Part shown: positions 1 through 5,616 of the stretch, piece by piece | Numbering within the stretch: the first letter of the stretch is position 1 | How the letters are laid out: the number at the start of each line of letters is the position of its first letter | DNA from: Candidatus Peregrinibacteria bacterium | GTDB taxonomy: Bacteria > Patescibacteria > Gracilibacteria > UM-FILTER-43-11 | Direction: 5' to 3' | Assembly (NCBI GenBank): GCA_030620215.1 | Contig: JAUXFE010000024.1 | Location: 1 to 8,428 of the forward strand | DNA length: 8,428 bases | The notes under the pieces: generated by a model | Databases searched by the model: none | What the model saw: the letters and a program-made list of their open reading frames with translations, nothing else | Told to the model about the DNA's origin: nothing | Made by a program: the position numbers and the translations under genes

Positions 1-338
1 AATCCGGTAGCAGATTTGAGGGGCATGTTGTAAGCGGACATGTCGAGAACACGGCGGAACTCAGTGAACAGAAAATTGAAGAGAATGCCTATCGGCTGAC
101 ATTTAAATTGCCAATTGGACTGACGAAATATGTGGTGCCACAAGGATCTATTGCTCTTAATGGTATTAGTCTGACAGTTGCGGACGTGCAGGATGAGGAA
201 TTCAATGTAAGCATCATTCCCCACACTTGGGACAATACAAATTTTCACGATTTGAAAATTGGTGATAAGGTGAATGTGGAGACGGATTTGATGGCGAAGT
301 ACGCTGAAAAGCTGACGCTTTCAAACTCAAAACTCTAA
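1..338 (+). CDS. ribE: Riboflavin synthase alpha chain, C-terminal half (5' end outside window)
   Basis: This is the C-terminal part of riboflavin synthase, which dismutates two 6,7-dimethyl-8-ribityllumazine molecules into riboflavin and a pyrimidinedione. The frame is open from base 3, so the gene enters from the left. About 111 residues are visible, where the family usually has about 190-215. The visible part is the second lumazine-binding barrel: it opens with FEGHVVSGHVE, matching the family GH-x-V-x-GHV signature, followed by VPQGSIALNGISLTV and NVSIIPHTWDNTNF, and ends with DLMAKYAEKL. An ATG-like TTG at 108 lies inside the conserved barrel and is not a plausible start. The last codons, SNSKL plus TAA, are made of the same CAAACTC/CTCTAA words as the inverted repeat that follows, so the repeat overlaps the gene end. 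ribH lies 88 bp downstream on the same strand. Identification is confident from the motifs. Confidence 0.93.
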   Translation, partial: SGSRFEGHVVSGHVENTAELSEQKIEENAYRLTFKLPIGLTKYVVPQGSIALNGISLTVADVQDEEFNVSIIPHTWDNTNFHDLKIGDKVNVETDLMAKYAEKLTLSNSKL

Positions 339-420
339 ATTCTAAACTCTAATCAATTTTAAAATTTAAATTTTGAACTTTGAGTTTGCTTAGAGTTTAG
401 AATTTAGAACTTAGAGTTTA
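322..420. repeat. Intergenic inverted repeat with perfect 19-bp arms (element A)
   Basis: TCTAAATTCTAAACTCTAA at 334-352 is exactly complementary to 390-408. The loop contains a perfect 14-bp palindrome, AAAATTTAAATTTT, at 361-374. A second pairing is possible: CAAACTCAAA at 322-331 with TTTGAGTTTG at 379-388. The two pairings cross, so they form a pseudoknot topology or compete. The left arm includes the ribE stop codon, and the right side runs to within a few bases of the ribH start. The element is built almost wholly from short variants of one word (CTAAA/TTTAG). It could terminate or attenuate between ribE and ribH, or stabilise the mRNA. There is no T-run directly after the stem. Confidence 0.85.
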
Positions 421-426
421 TATAAT

Positions 427-900
427 ATGAGTTCAATCAAAAGCCAAATCAAAGGCGGAGTTCGCGCAAAAAAATCGACAAAGATCGGCATAGTTAAAAG
501 TACCTACAATTCAGAGATAACGGACGTACTGGAATCCAGCTGTCTGAAAGAACTAAAGAAAGCAGGAGTATCTGAAAAAAATATTAGGACGATGAATGTT
601 CCCGGTGCCTTTGAACTGCCTTTTGGATGCAAAAAAATGATTAGATCCAAAAAAGTGGATGCTGTTATTGCAGTTGGGGCAATCATAAAAGGACAAACTC
701 CTCATTTTGATATTATTGCCAATGCGTGCGCATACGGTATAATGGAGGCAAGTTTAAAAAACAACATTCCTATTATCTTTGGCGTATTGACCACTAACAA
801 TATCGCTCAAGCTAAAGCCCGTATAAAAGGCGGAAATCGCGGAGATAAAGGTGTTGAAGCAGCTTTAGCTGCATTAAAATTGATTAATAACCAAATATAA
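427..900 (+). CDS. ribH: 6,7-dimethyl-8-ribityllumazine synthase
   Basis: Lumazine synthase condenses 5-amino-6-ribitylamino-uracil with 3,4-dihydroxy-2-butanone 4-phosphate, the step before riboflavin synthase. At 157 residues it has normal family length. Visible landmarks are an aromatic Tyr27 in the STYN segment (substrate stacking position), the PGAFELP loop at 59-65, VGAIIKGQTPHFD at 83-95 with the catalytic His93, IPIIFGVLTT at 114-123, and QAKAR at 128-132 with an Arg in the phosphate-binding position. GDKGVEAA closes the fold. The first 16 or so residues are a basic extension before the first strand (KIGIVKSTYN), common in the family. The ATG at 427 directly follows TATAAT; no Shine-Dalgarno is seen. 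It shares a strand with the riboflavin synthase gene, and a STAS gene follows after only 2 bp, so all three are probably co-transcribed unless the inverted repeat interrupts them. Confidence 0.95.
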   Translation: MSSIKSQIKGGVRAKKSTKIGIVKSTYNSEITDVLESSCLKELKKAGVSEKNIRTMNVPGAFELPFGCKKMIRSKKVDAVIAVGAIIKGQTPHFDIIANACAYGIMEASLKNNIPIIFGVLTTNNIAQAKARIKGGNRGDKGVEAALAALKLINNQI

Positions 901-902
901 AA

Positions 903-1256
903 ATGGAAAAATTAAGTATTTCTATTGAAGCATTATCCGACAAGACAAATGCTCACGTCATTCATTTTGATGGTGATTTTGACGGTTACGCAAAAGAAAA
1001 TTTAACAGATATACAAAAATTTGTAGATGAATCTAAAGATGGCACTACACTGCTCTTTGATTTCAGCAAATTAAATTATTTAAATAGTTATGCAATTGGT
1101 CATTTGGTATCTTGGCATAATCATGTAAGCAAAACCGGAGGTAAAATTTTAATAGCAGGTACTAATAAAAGCGTTGAAGATATTTTTGCGATACTTGGAA
1201 TAGGCAACCTGTTTAAAGTATATTCGGACTTGGAGTCTGCTAAAGGCGAACTCTAA
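903..1256 (+). CDS. STAS-domain protein, anti-sigma factor antagonist-like
   Basis: The 117-residue protein is a single STAS domain of SpoIIAA type, a soluble alpha/beta fold that normally binds anti-sigma kinases or acts in other partner-switch modules. Seen in the sequence: AHVIHFDGDFDG at 17-28 (first strands), TTLLFDFSKLNYLNSYAIGHLV at 48-69 (given here only as the core strand and helix), then GGKILIAGTNKSVEDIFAILG. In SpoIIAA the loop reads D-S-S-G and the second Ser is phosphorylated. Here the loop is N61-S62-Y63-A64, so the phospho-acceptor position appears to be Tyr. Either regulation uses Ser62 or Tyr63, or the protein is not controlled by a Ser kinase. The gene starts 2 bp after ribH, so it is likely in the riboflavin operon. 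No partner kinase or phosphatase gene is in the window, so its target is unknown. Confidence 0.85.
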   Translation: MEKLSISIEALSDKTNAHVIHFDGDFDGYAKENLTDIQKFVDESKDGTTLLFDFSKLNYLNSYAIGHLVSWHNHVSKTGGKILIAGTNKSVEDIFAILGIGNLFKVYSDLESAKGEL

Positions 1257-1411
1257 TATTTCTGATTTGTGAATTCTGATTTCTGATTCAATATAAGATT
1301 CTAGATTTTATATTTGAGATTTATATTTCAGATTTTTTGGTCTACATCAATAAATGAAAAATACTAAATCCAAAATGGGATTCAGAAATCCGAAATCCGA
1401 AATCAGAAATT
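1257..1411. repeat. Intergenic palindromic element between convergent genes (element B)
   Basis: The spacer between the STAS gene and the minus-strand gene is built of GATTTCTGATTC-type words on the left and their complements on the right. TTTCTGATTT at 1259-1268 is complementary to 1400-1409. GATTTCTGATTC around 1278-1289 pairs with 1379-1390 apart from one mismatch. Two blocks, 1283-1309 and 1374-1396, recur in reverse orientation at 5571-5597 and 5539-5561 with one mismatch each, so this is a copy of the element at 5524-5616. Compared with that copy it carries about 64 extra bases in its centre (1310-1373). The right end overlaps the stop codon of the minus-strand gene. A role as a bidirectional terminator is plausible but unproven. 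Confidence 0.8.
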
Positions 1412-2120
1412 AAGTAATCTTCTTCTGTTCCTGAACTAGTTCTTCAAGATTTTTAACTAAATTCACGAATACAGCCTGCATAAACTCTTGTAGTTGGCTG
1501 AATTCAAAGGATGTATTTTGTGCAGTTAGGTAATTTCGAAGAATAAATGCGGATAATTGAACCAATGAAGGTGAAATCTGTCTAATGACACTATCAATTT
1601 TGGAAGGATTCTCGGAGTGTTTTTTTATAACGACACTCTCCAAAATTCTATGAGGTTTTTTGAATGAAACTTCGTTAATTTTATTTATCCAATTATCTAT
1701 TTCCTTTTTTTGATCCGGTGAAAGTGATTGAAAGTTTTTATTTTCAGCGATTGCCAGAGCCTTGGATTCTGGCGATGGTGACTGCTTTTCGCTTGATTCT
1801 AAAAATACTTTTACTTCTTCGAAAGCCTTCTTGTCGATAAGAGAAATTACCGCCAAAATTAACTCCGATGGAATATTATTGGCAACGGCTCTGGAAACCA
1901 GTAAAAAAAGATCGGTATTTTCAGGCTGGCTCAAAAACTGCACTAAAATTGATGCTAATTTGTGGTCGTTAGCTTTAGCTTTCCCCTCCTCTTTTTGCAA
2001 TTGAGCTAAAGCCTGCTGAGTCTTCTTCATCTCTTCACTAAATTGCTCGTCGCTTCCTTCGCCTGCTTCTTTTGGGGCTGGGCCTGTGAATAATTCGAAA
2101 TCTCCTCCTGCGTCTGCCAT
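1410..2120 (-). CDS. Helical cytoplasmic protein of unknown function
   Basis: I do not recognise this 236-residue protein. It has no signal peptide and no membrane segment. Residues 1-25 are Gly/Ala/Glu-rich and probably disordered (MADAGGDFELFTGPAPKEAG). Residues 25-52 look like a charged helix or short coiled coil (EEMKKTQQALAQLQKEEGKA). Residues 54-110 form an amphipathic helical region with a conserved-looking core, LFLLVSRAVANNIPSELILA at 71-90. A Ser/Pro-rich linker at 112-118 leads to further helices up to the Lys/Glu-rich C-terminus. The predicted content is almost all alpha-helical. The frame is long, uninterrupted and ends just inside the palindromic element, which supports a real gene. 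The ATG at 2118-2120 has no Shine-Dalgarno, but a promoter-like pair lies 30-58 bp upstream. It is separated from rpmA by 175 bp, so it probably has its own promoter. Confidence 0.8.
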   Translation of the reverse strand: MADAGGDFELFTGPAPKEAGEGSDEQFSEEMKKTQQALAQLQKEEGKAKANDHKLASILVQFLSQPENTDLFLLVSRAVANNIPSELILAVISLIDKKAFEEVKVFLESSEKQSPSPESKALAIAENKNFQSLSPDQKKEIDNWINKINEVSFKKPHRILESVVIKKHSENPSKIDSVIRQISPSLVQLSAFILRNYLTAQNTSFEFSQLQEFMQAVFVNLVKNLEELVQEQKKIT

Positions 2121-2149
2121 AGTTTTTATAAAATTAATATTACAAAGTT

Positions 2150-2178
2150 ATCTTATCTAAAGTTACGATTTATGGCAA
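2150..2178 (-). promoter_or_regulatory. Candidate sigma-70-type promoter of the 1410-2120 gene
   Basis: On the minus strand, TTGCCA (2173-2178) and TAAGAT (2150-2155) are separated by 17 bp. The boxes match the consensus at 5 of 6 and 4 of 6 positions. A start site near 2143 would give a leader of about 23 nt. This is by eye only; the surrounding AT content makes chance -10 boxes common. Confidence 0.4.
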
Positions 2179-2295
2179 CTGATCGTCTAACGTTGGCGTT
2201 TGCGAAAAGCGTATCGTCAACGTCTAACGTACAACGTAACGTAGGACACAAACGATACCGATACACCTATCTCTACCTCAAACGATGACGAGTAT
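2179..2295. repeat. ACGT-word-rich spacer downstream of rpmA, with a hairpin
   Basis: The spacer after rpmA is richer in CG steps than the rest of the window and repeats AACGT/CGTC words. CGTCTAACGT occurs at 2184-2193 and again at 2221-2230. An imperfect hairpin pairs 2190-2198 with 2215-2223 (nine pairs including one G-U), with a short inner stem around a GAAAA loop. On the rpmA strand the hairpin is not followed by a T-run, so it is not a classic intrinsic terminator. No coding frame is supported here. Confidence 0.5.
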
Positions 2296-2574
2296 TTAGG
2301 CAGGTACGATGTGGACAAGTTTGTCTCGGAAAATGCGACCATCATACTTTTTTTGACGCTTTTCAGTAAATTTTACCACGCCATTTTTCAATGCAAATAA
2401 CGTAAAATCCTTACCTGTTCCAACATTTTCACCCGCATGGAATTTATTGCCTTTTTGCTTTACTAAAATATTACCGGCACGTACTTTTTGACCACCATAA
2501 AGCTTTACGCCTAAGCGCTTTGCATTTGAATCCCGACCATTTTTAGTTGAACCTCCTGCTTTTTTATGACTCAT
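2296..2574 (-). CDS. rpmA: 50S ribosomal protein L27
   Basis: L27 is a component of the large ribosomal subunit whose N-terminal tail reaches the peptidyl transferase centre. The 92 residues open with [20 protein letters not shown], close to the universal L27 start, and continue with [20 protein letters not shown]. The family signature G-x-I-x-x-R-Q-R-G is present as GNILVKQKG at 35-43, with Lys in place of both Arg residues. [17 protein letters not shown] at 46-62 and GVVKF follow. The N-terminus begins directly with the tail, without the cleaved extension found in Firmicutes. The C-terminus is slightly longer than in E. coli. rplU (L21), its usual upstream partner, is absent: upstream lies a divergent promoter region. 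A well-formed promoter sits just upstream and no Shine-Dalgarno is visible. Confidence 0.97.
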   Translation of the reverse strand: MSHKKAGGSTKNGRDSNAKRLGVKLYGGQKVRAGNILVKQKGNKFHAGENVGTGKDFTLFALKNGVVKFTEKRQKKYDGRIFRDKLVHIVPA

Positions 2575-2600
2575 AACATTGAAATTTAACTTGCTGATGG

Positions 2601-2629
2601 ATTTTATATGATTTTTTTAGTTTTGACAA
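2601..2629 (-). promoter_or_regulatory. Likely sigma-70-type promoter of rpmA
   Basis: On the minus strand TTGTCA (2624-2629) and TAAAAT (2601-2606) are separated by exactly 17 bp, each matching the consensus at 5 of 6 positions. The expected start site near 2594 gives a leader of about 20 nt before the rpmA ATG at 2574. It is the best promoter-like match in the window. Confidence 0.6.
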
Positions 2630-2644
2630 GAAAAAATTTTAATT

Positions 2645-2672
2645 TTTACTTTTTAATTTTTAATTCTATAAT
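2645..2672 (+). promoter_or_regulatory. Candidate promoter of the anchor/LCP gene, possibly leaderless
   Basis: TTTACT (2645-2650) and a perfect TATAAT (2667-2672) are separated by 16 bp. Transcription would begin near 2679, almost on the ATG at 2681, which suggests a leaderless or nearly leaderless mRNA. AAAGG at 2675-2679 is too close to the ATG to act as a Shine-Dalgarno. This site lies back-to-back with the rpmA promoter. Confidence 0.5.
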
Positions 2673-2680
2673 GCAAAGGC

Positions 2681-3847
2681 ATGAAAAAAGCTATTAAATA
2701 TATTAAAAAGAATTTTTTGCGGGTATTCGTCTCTGCTTTTTTCGTTATCGCACTGATTTTAACTTTTCAGGCCGGCAGTTTGGTAAATCAATTTGGTGAT
2801 GTGCGCATAGCGGTATCGGAATTCGGTCAGGATTTAAATGAAATGCGGGAATATCTACTGCTTCCTAAACGTGATTACAGCTTTTTTGATGCCGGAAGCG
2901 AATTTTCACCCGATGATCAGTATTTTATAAATCAAGGAGTGGAAAAATTTGCTACGGAATTGGGTGAAAATTATTTATTGGAAAAAAATCAGAAAATTAG
3001 CTATCAATCTATTTTAGATTTAAAAAAGGACAGTACTTTTTATAATGAATTGAAAAGTATTGGGCTTTTGCCTGCGCGCTATCTGGACGATCAGAAAGAA
3101 ACAGCAATATTAAAGTTTTATCAGGGTAAAGACGCGATTACTCAGCTTATTTTAGATAAAAATAATGGAGAATTTATAATTCAAAGTATTATTGGTTCTT
3201 ATGAGCTGATTCCAAATAATGAAAAAAGTCTGAAAGACTTGGTATTGAGTTATATGACCGAAAATAAAGATATCATTATTAATATGAAAAGCCTTATAGC
3301 TGAAAAGAAAAAGGCAATTCAATCTATTTGGGGCGATGAATCTGTTAAATCCGTACTTGCCGATAAAGACTTACGGCCAAATTTAAATCCTACAGAAATA
3401 GAAGCCGGATTTGAATATGTTATACAGGATGCTGATAGCATTCCGGTTCTTTCCGTCGTAATAAACAGGCAAAACGGCTATTTTGTGCTTCAGGGCGCTG
3501 AATATGAAACTGTTGATGGTTTGCTGGAACCGCTTGTAAATGAGCTTGAATCACTTGAAGGTGAGAGTACGCGTACGAAAGCAATTCAGGAAAAACGTGA
3601 GAATCTTGAAGGGCTATTATCCGATTCGGGGTTTATCGAATCGTTAAATGCGCTTAGCTTAAAAATCAGTGAACCAAAAGAAGAGGGGCGAAGAATTTAT
3701 TATGATCTGATGAACACCGATGATGAATATAAACTCGGCAGTATTATTTTTGAAAAAGAGACCGGTGATGTGATATTTTTTAGAACCAGTGATGGCGTGG
3801 AGTTGGATATGGAACAAATTTTCGTTGGCTTAAAAAAAAACGAATAA
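2681..3847 (+). CDS. Membrane-anchored three-repeat protein; likely N-terminal part of a frameshifted LCP protein
   Basis: The 388-residue frame has a basic N-terminus (MKKAIKYIKKNFLR) and one hydrophobic segment at about 14-32, giving an N-in, C-out anchor. A short amphipathic stretch ends in LNEMREYLLLPKRDYS at 52-67. Three divergent repeats follow, each a helix and then strands ending in a hydrophobic turn: LILDKNNGEFII (156-167), LSVVINRQNGYFVL (257-270) and LGSIIFEKETGDVIFF (352-367). The strand-turn pattern recalls PepSY-like modules, but that is a guess. The frame stops at TAA 3845-3847 immediately after a run of nine A. In the -1 frame an LCP catalytic domain begins at once, and it has no start codon or anchor of its own. 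I infer that both frames encode one protein of about 678 residues, made by -1 frameshifting or transcript slippage, or split by an indel or sequencing error. The 388-residue form would then be a truncated product. Confidence 0.8.
   Translation: MKKAIKYIKKNFLRVFVSAFFVIALILTFQAGSLVNQFGDVRIAVSEFGQDLNEMREYLLLPKRDYSFFDAGSEFSPDDQYFINQGVEKFATELGENYLLEKNQKISYQSILDLKKDSTFYNELKSIGLLPARYLDDQKETAILKFYQGKDAITQLILDKNNGEFIIQSIIGSYELIPNNEKSLKDLVLSYMTENKDIIINMKSLIAEKKKAIQSIWGDESVKSVLADKDLRPNLNPTEIEAGFEYVIQDADSIPVLSVVINRQNGYFVLQGAEYETVDGLLEPLVNELESLEGESTRTKAIQEKRENLEGLLSDSGFIESLNALSLKISEPKEEGRRIYYDLMNTDDEYKLGSIIFEKETGDVIFFRTSDGVELDMEQIFVGLKKNE
3832..3841 (+). promoter_or_regulatory. Slippery A9 run / A-AAA-AAC heptamer, candidate frameshift site
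   Basis: Nine A followed by C. In the frame of the upstream gene the codons are TTA AAA AAA AAC GAA TAA, so 3835-3841 is a phased A-AAA-AAC heptamer. A shift of -1 leads straight into the LCP frame (CGA ATA AGT). The zero-frame stop lies just 3 nt after the heptamer. Nine A is also long enough for RNA polymerase slippage: one extra A restores the fusion. No strong stimulatory hairpin is seen; a 5-bp stem at 3869-3884 is weak and distant. Confidence 0.55.
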
Positions 3848-4716
3848 GTCTGCCTGATTATCTCCCTCCTGTTGCTATAAACAGAAAAACCCCAAATGCG
3901 CTTAATATTCTTATCGGGGGAACTCATGGTAAAAATCTGGACACCATGATTATTGCCCACATAGATATGAATAAAGGTGCGGTTAAGTTATTAAGCATAC
4001 CTCGTGATATTTATTTTAATGGCCGTAAAATCAATAGTGCGTACACTTTTTATGGAATAGCTGAACTCAAACGTGAGCTTGGGATTATTACAGGGCTTCA
4101 TATTGATCATTATGTGATTATTGATATGTATGCTTTTATCGATGTTATTGATTTGATAGGCGGTATTGATATGTATTTATATGAGTCGTTGACCGACCCC
4201 AGCTATAAGACTTTTGACCAAGGTGAGTGGGGTACGTTGAGTTATGAGAGGGGTTGGCATCATCTGAGTGGCGTACAAGCTTTGAGATTAGCCAGATCGC
4301 GCGCCACCTCATCCGATTTTGCAAGGGCGGGAAGACAGCAAGAACTGCTTAAAGCGATTCAGAAAAAACTGAATTCCTTAAATGCCGGTGATGCGGTGAC
4401 AATCACAAAAATGGCTACGACGATTATATCAAAAACACAGATGGATCTTTCGTTAAAAACGGCAATGTCATATTTCTTCAGATTTAAAAATTACGCTATC
4501 ATCCCCGTTGGTGTTTTGAGTACAATTAACGTTTTAGATTATGAGCATCAGAAAATAGATACTGAAAACGAGGAAGAAGAAAAATGTTTTCGCCAAATCG
4601 GAGGCAATGTAGTTGAAATTCAGTGTGCCGGCAAAGTCGAAGGGATGTATATTTTAAAGCCCAAAAAGGACTGGAATGCTGTTAGATGGTACGTTAGACA
4701 ATTGCTGAATGGATAA
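3841..4716 (+). CDS. LytR-CpsA-Psr (LCP) family domain, expressed in -1 frame of the preceding gene
   Basis: LCP proteins transfer undecaprenyl-linked glycopolymers to the cell wall, or act on related lipid-linked sugars, outside the membrane. The domain starts before the first ATG at 3946: the in-frame codons 3841-3945 encode NILIGGTHGKNLDTM, the first core strand and the metal-binding Asp-Thr. Further landmarks are LLSIPRDIY, KINSAYTFYG, HYVIIDMYAFIDVIDLIGGI, HHLSGVQALRLARSR and DFARAGRQQELL, the set of Arg and Asp residues expected in the lipid-phosphate site. The usual LLGxD Asp appears replaced by Thr. A C-terminal tail carries two Cys (CFRQIGGNVVEIQC), possibly a disulfide. There is no ATG, GTG or TTG in this frame between its opening at 3793 and 3946, and no membrane anchor, so an independent protein from 3946 would lack the start of the fold. 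Fusion to the upstream anchor is the simplest reading. Confidence 0.85.
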   Translation, partial: RISLPDYLPPVAINRKTPNALNILIGGTHGKNLDTMIIAHIDMNKGAVKLLSIPRDIYFNGRKINSAYTFYGIAELKRELGIITGLHIDHYVIIDMYAFIDVIDLIGGIDMYLYESLTDPSYKTFDQGEWGTLSYERGWHHLSGVQALRLARSRATSSDFARAGRQQELLKAIQKKLNSLNAGDAVTITKMATTIISKTQMDLSLKTAMSYFFRFKNYAIIPVGVLSTINVLDYEHQKIDTENEEEEKCFRQIGGNVVEIQCAGKVEGMYILKPKKDWNAVRWYVRQLLNG

Positions 4717-4754
4717 ACTGGACGATGTGTTGACGCATTGAATTTATACCTATT

Positions 4755-4781
4755 TTGGCATATATTAGAAAAGTATAAAAT
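4755..4781 (+). promoter_or_regulatory. Weak candidate promoter of the EEP gene
   Basis: TTGGCA (4755-4760) and TAAAAT (4776-4781) are separated by 15 bp, shorter than ideal. A start near 4788 would leave about 12 nt before the ATG at 4801 and would exclude the TTG at 4738 as start. The alternative is read-through from the LCP gene 84 bp upstream. Confidence 0.25.
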
Positions 4782-4800
4782 TTATCAAAATAAAATATCA

Positions 4801-5532
4801 ATGAAAATCTTGCTTCATAACATCGCATATGAAACGGGGCTAAATGGATCCTGGAAACAATATTTTTTTAAGATATGGCGATACGTTTGGCTTCCTCTTT
4901 ATAGTGGCAGATGTTTAGCCCGAACATTAAAGAAGCAGGATGCTGATGTTTATTGTCTTTTAGAGGTAGATACCGGATCTCTTAGAAATCGATATCTTTC
5001 ACAAACGAAAAAATTATCTAAGGTATTAAATACAAAATATTTCTATAGCCGATTAAAATATAGTATGAAATCCATATGGCGATTTGTATTTTTCTCCAGA
5101 AGGCAACATGACGCGATTCTTTCGAAAATTGATGGGGAATATAAATGTCATTATTTAAAGACCGGCATGAAAAAACTAGTTCAGGAATATATTGTAAATG
5201 GCATTAGTATATTTACAGTTCATCTGGCTGTTCTCAGCAAGAAGGTACGCCAAAAACAGCTTGTGGAATTGGGTGATATTCTAAAAAAATGTTCTCGCCC
5301 GCTTATTTTTTGTGGCGATTTTAATATTCATTCAGGGTTACGTGAGGTTAAATCTTTTCTACAAACAACCGGATTAAAACTGATTGATCTGCCTGCGACT
5401 TGGCCAAGCTGTAATCCAAAAAAACATTTTGATTTATTTTTTATAAGCAATGGGATTAAGCTAAAAAATGCAGATGTGGTACAAACTGAGTGTTCCGATC
5501 ACCTGCCTATATGGATAGAGATAGATTTGTGA
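4801..5532 (+). CDS. Endonuclease/exonuclease/phosphatase (EEP) superfamily protein
   Basis: This 243-residue protein has the full metal-dependent EEP catalytic set, used by DNases, AP endonucleases, sphingomyelinases and inositol phosphatases to cleave phosphoesters. Visible residues are Asn7 in LLHNIAY, Glu55 in YCLLEVDTGS, His141 in FTVHLAV, Asp173 and Asn175 in FCGDFNIH, Asp211 in HFDLFF, and Ser-Asp-His 232-234 in CSDHLPIW. About 245 residues is typical of the compact family members. I chose ATG 4801 because MKILLHN places the first strand at the N-terminus; a TTG at 4738 would add 21 residues with no fold role. There is no signal peptide, so it is probably cytoplasmic. The substrate cannot be told. 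It follows the LCP gene by 84 bp on the same strand. Its last codons, GAT TTG TGA, form one arm of the downstream palindrome. Confidence 0.88.
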   Translation: MKILLHNIAYETGLNGSWKQYFFKIWRYVWLPLYSGRCLARTLKKQDADVYCLLEVDTGSLRNRYLSQTKKLSKVLNTKYFYSRLKYSMKSIWRFVFFSRRQHDAILSKIDGEYKCHYLKTGMKKLVQEYIVNGISIFTVHLAVLSKKVRQKQLVELGDILKKCSRPLIFCGDFNIHSGLREVKSFLQTTGLKLIDLPATWPSCNPKKHFDLFFISNGIKLKNADVVQTECSDHLPIWIEIDL

Positions 5533-5616
5533 TTTCAAATTTCAGATTTCTGAATCCCATTCTAGATTTAAAAATCTAGAATCTTACATTGAATCAGAAT
5601 TCAGAAATCACAAATC
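5524..5616. repeat. Palindromic element between convergent genes (element C), likely bidirectional terminator
   Basis: GATTTGTGATTTC at 5524-5536 is exactly complementary to 5604-5616. Inside, ATTCTAGATTT at 5559-5569 pairs with 5572-5582 around a very short loop. GATTTCTGAAT at 5545-5555 can pair with 5599-5609 as an alternative. Each outer arm contains the last two codons and the TGA stop of one of the two convergent genes. Two blocks match element B (1257-1411) in reverse orientation. The stem could stop transcription from both sides, although its loop and T-tract do not follow the textbook terminator pattern. Confidence 0.8.

Noticed and set aside
421..426. TATAAT directly before the ribH ATG as a -10 box
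   Set aside because: Transcription would begin inside the coding sequence, after the ATG, so it cannot drive ribH from this start.
504..686. Open frame on the minus strand inside ribH
   Set aside because: It is antisense to a well-conserved enzyme and shows no protein-like motifs.
1762..2004. Open frame on the plus strand inside the 236-residue gene
   Set aside because: It is antisense within a longer, coherent helical protein and has no promoter or recognisable motifs.
2190..2223. Intrinsic terminator for rpmA
   Set aside because: The hairpin exists, but no T-run follows it on the rpmA strand.
2623..2672. Perfect TTGACA (2623-2628) and perfect TATAAT (2667-2672) on the plus strand
   Set aside because: They are 38 bp apart, far beyond a usable promoter spacing. 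The TATAAT is better paired with TTTACT at 2645, and the TTGACA region serves as the rpmA -35 box on the other strand.
3946..3948. ATG as the true start of an independent LCP gene
   Set aside because: It would remove the first strand and the Asp-Thr of the LCP fold, which are encoded in frame just upstream, and it leaves no membrane anchor.
3700..3960. Minus-strand open frame across the frameshift region
   Set aside because: It is antisense to the end of the anchor frame and the start of the LCP domain; its content looks like random translation.
4738..4800. TTG at 4738 as start of the EEP gene, adding 21 residues
   Set aside because: The EEP fold begins at MKILLHN (4801); the extra residues have no role in the fold, and a possible promoter lies within this stretch.
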